Below, piece by piece: positions 27,748-35,601 of a DNA stretch of 64,000 nucleotides; the first letter of the stretch is position 1, and each line of letters begins with the position of its first letter. A model generated the notes under the pieces. It made no database searches. It saw only the letters and a list, made by a program, of their open reading frames with translations, and was not told where the DNA came from. The stretch comes from DATFVA01 sp963771705 (GTDB taxonomy: Bacteria > Bacteroidota > Ignavibacteria > Ignavibacteriales > Ignavibacteriaceae), in the NCBI GenBank assembly GCA_963771705.1, contig CAVYUP010000014.1, positions 310,001-374,000 on the forward strand, written 5' to 3'. The position numbers were made by a program, and so were the translations under genes.

Positions 27748-28392
27748 ATGGTAAAAATTAAAAAATTTGTATTTAATCCTTTTAATGAAAATACATTTAT
27801 TGTCTGGGATGATCATTCAAAAGAATGTGCGGTAATAGATCCCGGCTGTTCCGATGAAGTTGAAGAAAATGAGCTTTCAGAATTCATACGCAACAATGAT
27901 CTTATCCCGAAATATTTAATCAACACACATTGTCACCTTGATCATATCTGGGGATGCAGTTTTATAAAAAAGAAGTACAACCCTGAATATCTTATACCCG
28001 AGGATGATATGGTGCTTCTAAAAAATGCAGGCAGCCAGGCAGATATGTACAATGTTCAATTTAATGAACCTCCTTCTCCTGATAATTTTCTTTCAGAGAA
28101 GTTAAAGTTATCCCTTGGAGAATCAGATATTCAACTTCTATATACGCCGGGCCATACACCCGGAGAATTCTGTCTCTACTTTCCAAACGAAAATTTCTGC
28201 GTTGTCGGGGATGTGCTCTTCAAAGACAGCATAGGAAGAACTGATCTTTGGGGAGGAGATTACAGCACGTTAATTGATTCTATTACCAACAAACTCCTTT
28301 CACTTGACGACGATGTAATAATTTATCCCGGCCACGGCGAGGAAAGTACAATCGGCAGGGAGAAAGCTAAAAATCCTTTTCTTAACGAATAG
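27748..28392 (+). CDS. Metallo-beta-lactamase-fold hydrolase (glyoxalase II-like)
   Basis: The 214-residue cytoplasmic protein has the metal motif THCHLDH (H61, H63, D65, H66), then GHTPGEFCLYF, GDVLF and a terminal YPGHG, giving the full two-metal set of the hydroxyacylglutathione-hydrolase-like branch. Many such genes in Bacteroidota are annotated as MBL-fold hydrolases of unknown thioester substrate. It starts immediately after the aroC stop and so is translationally coupled to it. No strict glyoxalase II C-terminal domain is present. Confidence 0.92.
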   Translation: MVKIKKFVFNPFNENTFIVWDDHSKECAVIDPGCSDEVEENELSEFIRNNDLIPKYLINTHCHLDHIWGCSFIKKKYNPEYLIPEDDMVLLKNAGSQADMYNVQFNEPPSPDNFLSEKLKLSLGESDIQLLYTPGHTPGEFCLYFPNENFCVVGDVLFKDSIGRTDLWGGDYSTLIDSITNKLLSLDDDVIIYPGHGEESTIGREKAKNPFLNE

Positions 28393-28430
28393 CAGATTAT
28401 GTCTGCATTGAATATTACGAAAGCTTAATA

Positions 28431-28814
28431 ATGAAAATACCAGGTATATTGATTATACTGTTACTTGTAACAGCTGGAAGTATTAAATGCTATGCTCAGG
28501 ATCCGGCTGATACCGCTGACTGCGGAAGTAATATCCCGGGATGGCTTCAGGAAAGGATCAAAGTAATGACTCTGGATGAGAAGCACTATGCCGGTACCAG
28601 GGTACTCGCATACGAAATTGACGACACATGTGTTTACCGTATTCAAGATCCTGTCAGCTCCTTATTATACGATTTATACTATCCCGATGGAAAAAGACTG
28701 GATATTGAAGAGGTTAATAAGTTTATTAATGATAAGGACGAACCTCTGCTGATCTGGGAAAAATATCCTGCAGTACGTTTCGACTCACTCAAAAAGAATA
28801 TCGAAAAACCATAA
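28431..28814 (+). CDS. Small secreted protein of unknown function
   Basis: A 127-residue protein with a clear signal peptide (MKIPGILIILLLVTAGSIKCYA, cleavage before QDPAD). The mature part of about 105 residues is acidic and has three cysteines, two in DTADCG and DDTCVY, possibly a disulfide. No family is recognised. It lies 38 bp after the MBL hydrolase and may be the last gene of that unit; the following 136 bp contain no gene. Confidence 0.65.
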   Translation: MKIPGILIILLLVTAGSIKCYAQDPADTADCGSNIPGWLQERIKVMTLDEKHYAGTRVLAYEIDDTCVYRIQDPVSSLLYDLYYPDGKRLDIEEVNKFINDKDEPLLIWEKYPAVRFDSLKKNIEKP

Positions 28815-28950
28815 GACATCAAAGACAATCCGCGTCAATTATATATAAATTATAGATGATACCTGATTAACAGATTTACCGGTCCCTGTTTTCTCAATCT
28901 GATCTTATTTAGATTTATCCAGTACACATAAAAAATTATACGGCGTCGCT

Positions 28951-29526
28951 ATGGAAGAAAATTACATAGAAAATAAGACGATAGAAAAAGCAGATTTTCG
29001 AAATAAACAACCTGATGGAAATGAATATGAAAACTGCAGATTTATTCAATGTGATTTTACAAAATCAGATCTTACCGGCATAAAGCTGATTGACTGCACT
29101 TTCGAACACTGCAATTTAAGTACAGCCAACATCAGTCAGGCTGTCTTGAATAATGTTAATTTCAATGACTGTAAGATAAACGGACTGCGCTTTGATACCT
29201 GTAATGACTTCGCTCTTTCCTTGAGGTTTGAAAACTGCAATCTTAATCATTCGACTTTTTATAAAAAAAGGATCAAAAATACTGTATTTATTAATTGTCA
29301 GTTAAATGAAACGGACTTTACAGCCTGCGACCTCACGGAAGCTCTATTTGATAATTGTGATCTGCAGGGCACAGTATTCGATCGGACAATTCTTGTTAAG
29401 GCCGATTTCAGGACTTCCCATAATTACCTGATCGATCCTGAAAATAATAGAATAAAAAAAGCCCGGTTTTCATCTGATGGGCTGAGAGGATTGTTGGAGA
29501 AATACGAGATCGAGATTGGAACCTAG
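28951..29526 (+). CDS. Pentapeptide-repeat protein
   Basis: The 191 residues are almost entirely A(D/N)LxF-like pentapeptides with regular Cys/Asn/Phe/Leu spacing, for example CDFTKSDLTGIKLIDCTF and CDLTEALFDNCDLQGTVF, which form a right-handed quadrilateral beta-helix. Length and composition are like Qnr/MfpA topoisomerase-protection proteins (about 180-220 residues), though most pentapeptide proteins have no assigned role. The gene directly precedes a GyrI-like gene (one base between stop and start), an intriguing pairing since members of both families act on DNA gyrase. Confidence 0.85.
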   Translation: MEENYIENKTIEKADFRNKQPDGNEYENCRFIQCDFTKSDLTGIKLIDCTFEHCNLSTANISQAVLNNVNFNDCKINGLRFDTCNDFALSLRFENCNLNHSTFYKKRIKNTVFINCQLNETDFTACDLTEALFDNCDLQGTVFDRTILVKADFRTSHNYLIDPENNRIKKARFSSDGLRGLLEKYEIEIGT

Positions 29527-29527
29527 T

Positions 29528-30004
29528 ATGTCTCCGGAACTGCGCCAAATATCCCGAAAGAAATTTGTAGGTAAAAAATCAATTATGTCATTTGACCGGA
29601 ACACAACATCTGATCTCTGGCGGAGTTTTATGCCGGTCAGAAATGAAGTTCAAAACGTTGTCGGTAAAGAATTATACTCTATAGAAATTTATCCTGTAGA
29701 TTTTTTTAATGACTTTGATCCGGGTAAAATTTTTGAAAAATGGGCTGCAATTGAGGTGAATGACTTTAATAATATTCCTGATTCGATGTACACTTTAATT
29801 ACTCCCCGGGGATTATATGCTGTTTTTATTCATAAAGGTCCTGCGTCTGAAGGTCCTAAGACATATAATTATATTTTCCGGGAATGACTTCCGTCCGTGA
29901 ATTATCAGCTTGATGATCGTCCGCATTTTGCTGTCATGGGGGAAAATTATAAACGGGATGATCCTGAGTCTGAAGAAGAGTTATGGATACCCGTAAGGCA
30001 CTGA
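29528..30004 (+). pseudogene. GyrI-like small-molecule-binding domain protein interrupted by in-frame TGA
   Basis: ATG 29528 opens a GyrI-like/AraC effector-binding domain that stops at TGA 29885-29887 after IFRE. The same frame continues without interruption to a second TGA at 30002-30004 and encodes LPSVNYQLDDRPHFAVMG followed by ENYKRDDPESEEELWIPVRH. This is the expected C-terminal end of the domain, where homologues have a Trp in (E)WLP. One TGG-to-TGA change therefore explains the break, and the restored product would be 158 residues, a normal length. It may be a pseudogene, a sequencing error or readthrough. It starts one base after the pentapeptide gene's stop. The family-specific details are from memory of the family, not a search. 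Confidence 0.8.
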
Positions 30005-30110
30005 AGATCCGGGAGTAATCATAGATATGATCTCCAATGATGCCGTAAAGGAGGACAAATAAAATATTGTGATTATTACCTTCTATTATGTTGGGTATCT
30101 GGTGAAAGTG

Positions 30111-30122
30111 ACTAATATTAGT
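30111..30122. repeat. Perfect 12-bp palindrome upstream of the DinB-like gene
   Basis: ACTAATATTAGT is self-complementary and lies 69 bp before the TTG start of the DinB-like gene, in a 186-bp gap with no other gene. It has the size of a dimeric repressor operator, but no regulator is assigned and AT-rich palindromes of this length can arise by chance. Confidence 0.3.
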
Positions 30123-30190
30123 AAACAACGGCAGGGTGTTTTGGGGATCTGTTTCAACATAGAAAATAATTAACAACTAAGGAGCAGGTC

Positions 30191-30667
30191 TTGGAAAAAT
30201 TAAAGAAGTACAAATACAATGGGGCCAAATCTCTGGTTATTTTACATGAAGATCATCTCAGATCATGTCTTCAGGTCTGGAAAGAGGCTAAAGCATTCAA
30301 TATAAATCTGCCTGAGACCGAGGATAAAGATTACAAATCATTGAATACACTACTGTTTCATATTTTCAGAGCTGCCCGGGGATACATGACCTGGATGTGT
30401 GAGAAACTTAGTCTTCCAGATCCAGAAATTAAAAATCCACCCGGACTTGATTTGATTGAATTTCAGGCTGATGATTACTTATTGCATCTGCTTGATAAAT
30501 GGAAAACCCCGCTGGCTGATATTGAAGAAGAGAAATTCCACAAGCCTGTGTACACCTCAAGGTGGGGTGTAGATTACTGTATCGACGCCATGCTAGAACA
30601 TGCGGTAATGCATCCGATACGACATGAATTTCAATTAAAAAATCTGATCCGGGAACAAACAAGCTGA
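30191..30667 (+). CDS. DinB-like four-helix protein
   Basis: The 158-residue, all-helical protein has histidines placed as in the DinB/YfiT metal-binding superfamily: LLFHIFRAARGYMTWM in the second helix region (about 54-69) and MLEHAVMHPIRHEFQL near the C-terminus (about 136-151). Family members include thiol-transferases and proteins of unknown function; the role is not predictable. The start is TTG 30191 with GGAG 7 bp upstream. It is flanked by a convergent lipoprotein gene. Confidence 0.7.
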   Translation: MEKLKKYKYNGAKSLVILHEDHLRSCLQVWKEAKAFNINLPETEDKDYKSLNTLLFHIFRAARGYMTWMCEKLSLPDPEIKNPPGLDLIEFQADDYLLHLLDKWKTPLADIEEEKFHKPVYTSRWGVDYCIDAMLEHAVMHPIRHEFQLKNLIREQTS

Positions 30668-30728
30668 TTTATACCAGTCAACTCCTCCTGTAAATAATAG
30701 ACAGTCTGATTTGCCTGAATTTTCCATT

Positions 30729-31214
30729 TTACATACCGGCCTGCACATCGGGCATACGTGTGACATCTTCAATATGAATCAGGGAAAGTTTCCAGCTGTT
30801 ATCAGCTTGTTTTTTCCAGACCAGCGAGTAATTTCCTCTTTCATGAAGAACCGATCCGCCAGGCGGATTAATATTAAGGGTATAGGTTCCTCCCTCGTAA
30901 GCCAGATCTGGTCCCGCACCACTAATAAGAGTTTCTGTTTTAAGATTGCTGATTACCTTTACGCCGCCGCCTACCCAATTGCCTGCAATATCCTTTTTTC
31001 CATTATGAATAAGAGAATCATTCATCGCAACAGCATCATCCGAAATCTCATTCATGACTGCTGCTGAGTCCTGCATATTCCAGGCATTTATAAATGCTTC
31101 ACCCAGGGAATCGACATTTGCCGAACTATTTATTTCAGAAGCTTTCTCATAGTCGTAATTTTGCCTGGTGCAACCGGCAGCTATTACACATAGTAATAGA
31201 AGATAATATTTCAT
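30729..31214 (-). CDS. Lipoprotein with NTF2-like (SnoaL/DUF4440) domain
   Basis: The frame is open to 31286, but ATG 31214 with a GGAG site (AGGAGAGAATG) starts a lipoprotein signal MKYYLLLLCVIAAGC (lipobox IAAGC, C15). The remaining 147 residues resemble an NTF2-like/DUF4440 cup: FINAWNMQDSAAVMNEISDDAVAMN, then GGTYTLN and LVWKKQADNSWKLSLIHIED, the characteristic closing strand. It should be an acylated periplasmic protein; ligand or activity is unknown. It is convergent with the DinB-like gene and divergent from the secreted protein at 31496, with a 281-bp shared upstream region. Confidence 0.8.
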   Translation of the reverse strand: MKYYLLLLCVIAAGCTRQNYDYEKASEINSSANVDSLGEAFINAWNMQDSAAVMNEISDDAVAMNDSLIHNGKKDIAGNWVGGGVKVISNLKTETLISGAGPDLAYEGGTYTLNINPPGGSVLHERGNYSLVWKKQADNSWKLSLIHIEDVTRMPDVQAGM

Positions 31215-31495
31215 TCTCTCCTCCTTTTTACTAAAGTTTCTCTTATTAAATAATATTGAGGATAATGATATGGAAAAGCAAATCAATATAACGAATCAAT
31301 TTACAATGTGATTGTAATCAAAGCCCATAATATAGTTCCTGCCGGAAGTATTATCGATGGTAACTTACAACTTTCATCCCATTTATTTCATTGATTCGAC
31401 CGGAAACTGGTATCGGCTGCTAACTCATACTTGAAATTTGCTATGGAATTTTACATTTTCAACTATCCCAAGGTTTTTAACGAAAAGGACACAAG

Positions 31496-32236
31496 ATGAA
31501 TAAACCGATTTATTTATCCGTTATATTCTTTCTTGCAATATCTGCGGTTTCATTATCACAGGAAAAGTCGCTACTATCGGATGCGATCCGTAAAGCAATT
31601 GATACCCGCGGTATTGAGGGAGCCAAAAAATATTTTAAACAATCATACGAGGCAAATAAAGATTATTATGAAGTTGATATGGATGCCGTTTCTAAACTGA
31701 GTAATGAGTATGTACAAAATAATAATATTGCTGCGGCGGGGGCAGTAATGGAGATGGTGCAGCCATATTTACAGGATTACGTCACTTCTCATCTTAACGT
31801 ACAGTCAAAGGAATCGATTAAACAACAGAAGAATAAGAATAACAAAAATGAAACCGCTGTTAAAGAGTCATCGGATCAGGATAAGTCGATAAATAATTCG
31901 CAAGGTCCGGCACGGGATGATCTGGATCGATTTACAGGAATATACGGTGATCCTGCTGAAAAAAATGAAGCCAGAAGATTATGGGTCAGAACCTCCTGCG
32001 ACGGCTATCTTGTTGCCAGTGCCCTGTGGGGAGATGCCTCACCATGGTGGCTGAAGTCAGAATCCGATAAAGTTTTTATCTATAAAGATTCATTTAATGA
32101 TATCAGGATGGAATTTGCGGGAAGTGGAAAAGATAAAAAAATGATTCATAACCTCTCATTTATGAAATCTCCATTACAAAGACTAGGCCCCATCCCCGAC
32201 GATTGGGGACCTTGTGTGGAAAAAAGAGAACAATAA
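31496..32236 (+). CDS. Secreted protein of unknown function
   Basis: A 246-residue protein with a signal peptide (MNKPIYLSVIFFLAISAVSLS, cleavage near SQEK). The first half (about 25-105) is helical; a Lys/Asn/Ser-rich low-complexity linker (about 105-140) follows; the C-terminal 105 residues read like a beta-rich lipocalin-type fold (LDRFTGIYGDPAE, RRLWVRTSCDGYLVASALWGD). No family is named. It lies 89 bp before an ABC permease, where a binding protein would often be found, but it does not look like a periplasmic binding protein. AAAGGACAC precedes the ATG. Confidence 0.65.
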   Translation: MNKPIYLSVIFFLAISAVSLSQEKSLLSDAIRKAIDTRGIEGAKKYFKQSYEANKDYYEVDMDAVSKLSNEYVQNNNIAAAGAVMEMVQPYLQDYVTSHLNVQSKESIKQQKNKNNKNETAVKESSDQDKSINNSQGPARDDLDRFTGIYGDPAEKNEARRLWVRTSCDGYLVASALWGDASPWWLKSESDKVFIYKDSFNDIRMEFAGSGKDKKMIHNLSFMKSPLQRLGPIPDDWGPCVEKREQ

Positions 32237-32325
32237 GGTTTCCGACTGCTTTTGCCTGTTTGCTTTCCTTTAACACAACATTTCTTTATTTTTTTATTTC
32301 AGAATTAAAAATAAATTTGTCATTT

Positions 32326-33090
32326 ATGGTCAGCAGAACCGGGCTTCTAAAGAAACCTTTCTTTTACATCTTATTCTCTCTATTTATTCTATGGATCATA
32401 TTATTTGAGTTCATTCTTCCGGAGAATAACTTTCTACCAAGACCGGGGATTGTTCTCTTAGCAATTCCGGCATTATTTGAAGATTATCATCTCCTGGCTA
32501 ATTTCTTCACAACCATATCCGCAATTTATCTTCCAGCGCTACTGGCATACCTATTCCTGTTTCTGTTCCGGCAATGGATATTTGCTGAATCAGGGCTGAT
32601 ACATCTTAAAACAAAATTCATATCGGGCCTCGCTATTTTTGTACCTGTAATACTCGCTGGTATTTTTTTAGTGTTCTGGTTTCCTCATTCTTTCTATCCA
32701 GAATATCTCTTTTCGTTCATAGTTTCCGCAAGCTGGTGGCTGATCGAAGCGGGGGTACAATCGGACACAATGAATGAGAATTACAGAATTGCATTCCAGT
32801 CATTTGGAGCAGATGACAGATTTTTAAGCAAACATATTTCGTGGTTTGAAATGCTGCCCCGAGTATTCAGCAAACTTCCCAGATTTCATCTTCATCTCTG
32901 GGGACTCATTCTTATGTTCGAATTTATTATGAATTATTACGGATTAGGTGCTATTCTAAGGCAGACCCTCCGGTTCCATGATCTTTCCGCCCTTTTTCTG
33001 CTTTCGATCATTATTTCCCTGTTTTCCGCTGCCGGATATGCATTTATTAAAACTCTGGAATCCAGGTTCATTTTCTGGAGTGAAGAATGA
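32326..33090 (+). CDS. ABC transporter permease, NitT/TauT-like, divergent
   Basis: The frame extends back to 32203, overlapping the previous gene; ATG 32326 (MVSRTGLLKKPFFY) starts right before the first helix and gives 254 residues. About six membrane helices are visible. The cytoplasmic coupling loop is a poor EAA motif: AFQSFGADDRFLSKHISWFEMLP keeps the central Gly and terminal LP but lacks the initial Glu-Ala-Ala. Overall shape is that of SsuC/TauC-type permeases. It overlaps the ATPase gene by ATGA, so the two form a complex. No periplasmic binding protein is adjacent. Confidence 0.72.
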   Translation: MVSRTGLLKKPFFYILFSLFILWIILFEFILPENNFLPRPGIVLLAIPALFEDYHLLANFFTTISAIYLPALLAYLFLFLFRQWIFAESGLIHLKTKFISGLAIFVPVILAGIFLVFWFPHSFYPEYLFSFIVSASWWLIEAGVQSDTMNENYRIAFQSFGADDRFLSKHISWFEMLPRVFSKLPRFHLHLWGLILMFEFIMNYYGLGAILRQTLRFHDLSALFLLSIIISLFSAAGYAFIKTLESRFIFWSEE

Positions 33091-33884
33091 AAAAAGATGT
33101 GAATATTCTTGAATTGAGATCGGTAACGAAAGTTTTTTCTGATAATTATGGTACAAAGAAAAAGGTTCTTGAGGAAATATCGTTTAATATTCCGGCCGAT
33201 TCCCCGAAAATAACGTCAATTCTTGCGTCATTCGGGGGAGGTAAAAGTACGTTGCTCAAATTGATCGCCGGAATTGAGAAAACTGACTCAGGAGAAGTCA
33301 TTCTTAATGGCGGGAAATATTTACAACCCAACGGTAAAATAGTTTTAATTCCCGAGAAATCTGCCTCTTTACCCTGGCTGAATGTTATTAAAAATATAGA
33401 GTTAGCGGCCGGGCTCGAAACTTGTGGAAAAAGAGAAATAAGTTATGAAATAAATGATTTAATCAGGCTTGTAGGTCTTTCCGGCTATGAAAATCATTAT
33501 CCCCATAACAAGAGCTTTGGTTTCCGATTCCGAATAAGCCTGGCCAGAGCACTATTGTTCAGTCCTGTTGTTCTTTTACTTGATGATTGTTTCAAAAAGA
33601 TGGACCAGACCACCAGGGAGGAGATTTATTCTTTGGTATATGAGATCTCCATAAAAACCGGCATCCATTTTCTGATTGCAACTACAAATGTATCCGAAGC
33701 CTTAAGATTATCAGGAAGAATACTAATGATGAGTAAGGATCCGGCAAAGATATACAAAGAAATTGAGGTTCCTGAAGAACTTATTTCTGATTATAAGAGT
33801 GAGAAGTTTACAGAATACCGGAAAAAGATTGAGAGTGCTTTCAATAATGAAAATCAGCCGGGAATCATAAATTTTTCCATTTAA
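33087..33884 (+). CDS. ABC transporter ATPase with degenerate catalytic motifs
   Basis: The 265-residue protein clearly belongs to the SsuB/TauB-type ATPases (SLPWLNVIKNIELA, SLARALLFSPVVLLLDD), yet nearly all key residues differ. Walker A is ASFGGGKST (47-55), first Gly replaced by Ala but K53 kept. The Q-loop position is Glu (E90). The LSGGQ signature is KSFGF (142-146). The Walker B catalytic Glu is Asp (D167). The H-loop His is Thr (T200). The frame is intact and coupled by ATGA to its permease, so this is not simple decay. ATP binding seems possible, hydrolysis doubtful or slow. Residues after 240 form a short charged tail. Confidence 0.85.
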   Translation: MKKDVNILELRSVTKVFSDNYGTKKKVLEEISFNIPADSPKITSILASFGGGKSTLLKLIAGIEKTDSGEVILNGGKYLQPNGKIVLIPEKSASLPWLNVIKNIELAAGLETCGKREISYEINDLIRLVGLSGYENHYPHNKSFGFRFRISLARALLFSPVVLLLDDCFKKMDQTTREEIYSLVYEISIKTGIHFLIATTNVSEALRLSGRILMMSKDPAKIYKEIEVPEELISDYKSEKFTEYRKKIESAFNNENQPGIINFSI

Positions 33885-33940
33885 TTATTGCTGATAGTTA
33901 ATTAAAATTATTTTTTGTATTAAAATATTTGCGGAGTTAA

Positions 33941-35485
33941 ATGCAGGAAAAAATAGAACGTCTCCTTAAGAATAAAGAACAGGCTAAACTTGGCGGCGGA
34001 CCTGATCGAATTGAAAGCCAGCACAAAAAAGGAAAACTTACTGCCCGTGAAAGGGTTGAGCTCCTTGTTGATGAAGGCAGCTTCGAGGAAGTTGATATCT
34101 TCGTTAAACACCGTGCTACTGAGTTCGGGCTGGACAAGCAGCACTATCCCGGCGACGGAGTTGTTACAGGGACCGCGAAAATAGACGGCAGGCCGATAGC
34201 ATTATACAGTCAGGATTTTACTGTTTTCGGCGGTTCACTTTCTGAGGCCCACGCGGAAAAAATTGTAAAGATGATGAAGCTTGCAATGAAGGCAGGCATT
34301 CCGGTTATAGGCTTAAACGATTCCGGCGGAGCAAGGATTCAGGAGGGCGTTGTTAGTCTCGGCGGCTACGCAGATATTTTTCTGCTGAACACTCTTGCTT
34401 CAGGAGTGGTACCTCAGATATCTGTTATACTTGGTCCCTGTGCGGGAGGCGCAGTTTATTCACCCGCTATCACTGATTTCGTTTTCATGGTTAAAAATAC
34501 AAGCTACATGTTCGTAACCGGACCAAATGTTGTTAAGACCGTCACTCACGAAGATGTCAGTTTTGAAGATCTTGGCGGAGCCGACACTCATGCGTCCAAA
34601 TCGGGAGTGGCTCACTTTGCTAATGAAAATGAAATTGAGGCCCTGCTCAGCGTGCGGAAGCTGATGAGTTTTCTTCCTTTGAATTACCTGGACAGGACTC
34701 CGGAAAAAGAGTTCGACCGTTCGCAGCTTTTACCGATTAAAGAACTCAATAACATTATTCCCGATAACCCGAATAAACCATACGATATGAAGGAGGTTAT
34801 CACGCTGCTTGTTGATGACGGCGACTTTTTCGAGGTTCATTCATCCTACGCAGAGAATATAATTGTAGGATTTGCCAGACTGGGCGGAATGTCGATAGGA
34901 ATTGTTGCTAACCAGCCCGCGGTACTTGCAGGTGTTCTTGATATAAATTGTTCTATAAAAGGTGCACGTTTCGTTCGTTTTTGCGATTCTTTTAATATTC
35001 CTCTGTTGGTTCTGGAGGATGTACCCGGATTTTTGCCCGGAACCGAACAGGAATGGAATGGTATCATCAGACACGGGGCTAAATTATTATATGCCTTCTG
35101 CGAAGCTACCGTTCCAAAAGTCACTGTTATTACCAGGAAAGCGTATGGAGGAGCATACGACGTTATGAACTCCAAGCATATCAGAGGCGATTTCAACTTT
35201 GCGTGGCCTTCAGCTGAAATAGCGGTTATGGGTCCCAAAGGAGCTGTGGAAATAATTTTCAAAAAAGAGATCTCTTCAGCCGAGAATCCTGAAGAAGAAG
35301 CTGAAAAGAAGCTGGCTGAATATATTGACAAATTTGCGAATCCTTATACAGCTGCCGAACGAGGCTATCTCGACGACATTATACTTCCGAGGGATACCAA
35401 AATCAGGCTGGTCAGGGCATTTGAGCTGTTGAAAACAAAGGTTGATAAAAACCCGAAAAAGAAACACGGGAATATTCCTCTGTAA
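33941..35485 (+). CDS. Acyl-CoA carboxylase / decarboxylase carboxyltransferase subunit (PccB/MmdA type)
   Basis: The 514-residue protein is a full-length biotin-dependent carboxyltransferase. It opens with KLGGGPDRIESQHKKGKLTARERVELLVD, then GVVTGTAKIDGRPIALYSQDFTVFGG, the oxyanion-hole GLNDSGGARIQEGV and GPCAGGAVYSPA in the N-half, and DVPGFLPGTEQEWNGIIRHGAKLLYA plus RKAYGGAYDVMNSKHIRGD in the C-half. Such subunits carboxylate propionyl-CoA, or decarboxylate methylmalonyl-CoA in Na-pumping complexes. The biotin-carrier, carboxylase and membrane subunits are not in this window, so the two options cannot be separated. Confidence 0.93.
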   Translation: MQEKIERLLKNKEQAKLGGGPDRIESQHKKGKLTARERVELLVDEGSFEEVDIFVKHRATEFGLDKQHYPGDGVVTGTAKIDGRPIALYSQDFTVFGGSLSEAHAEKIVKMMKLAMKAGIPVIGLNDSGGARIQEGVVSLGGYADIFLLNTLASGVVPQISVILGPCAGGAVYSPAITDFVFMVKNTSYMFVTGPNVVKTVTHEDVSFEDLGGADTHASKSGVAHFANENEIEALLSVRKLMSFLPLNYLDRTPEKEFDRSQLLPIKELNNIIPDNPNKPYDMKEVITLLVDDGDFFEVHSSYAENIIVGFARLGGMSIGIVANQPAVLAGVLDINCSIKGARFVRFCDSFNIPLLVLEDVPGFLPGTEQEWNGIIRHGAKLLYAFCEATVPKVTVITRKAYGGAYDVMNSKHIRGDFNFAWPSAEIAVMGPKGAVEIIFKKEISSAENPEEEAEKKLAEYIDKFANPYTAAERGYLDDIILPRDTKIRLVRAFELLKTKVDKNPKKKHGNIPL

Positions 35486-35493
35486 TAATTAAA

Positions 35494-35526
35494 GGTTTAA
35501 CTGCTTATATTATTTAACGTTAAACC
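35494..35526. repeat. Inverted repeat after the carboxyltransferase gene
   Basis: GGTTTAAC (35494-35501) and GTTAAACC (35519-35526) are a perfect 8-bp inverted repeat around a 17-base AT-rich spacer, 9 bp after the stop. There is no immediate T run, so it is either a weak terminator or an operator for the next gene, which starts 75 bp further on. Confidence 0.3.
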
Positions 35527-35601
35527 GATTATCTAACTTTTTACTTGATAAAAGATGTTACTAAACTTATATTACTCACCAAATAATTTACGGAGTGGTG
35601 C

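Noticed and set aside
30840..31067. Plus-strand frame opposite the NTF2-like lipoprotein
   Set aside because: No signal or motif, and the minus strand has a ribosome site, a lipobox and a domain match.
32203..32325. N-terminal extension of the ABC permease starting at ATG 32203
   Set aside because: It overlaps the preceding gene's last codons and encodes a Phe/Thr-rich non-conserved stretch; ATG 32326 begins just before the first helix.
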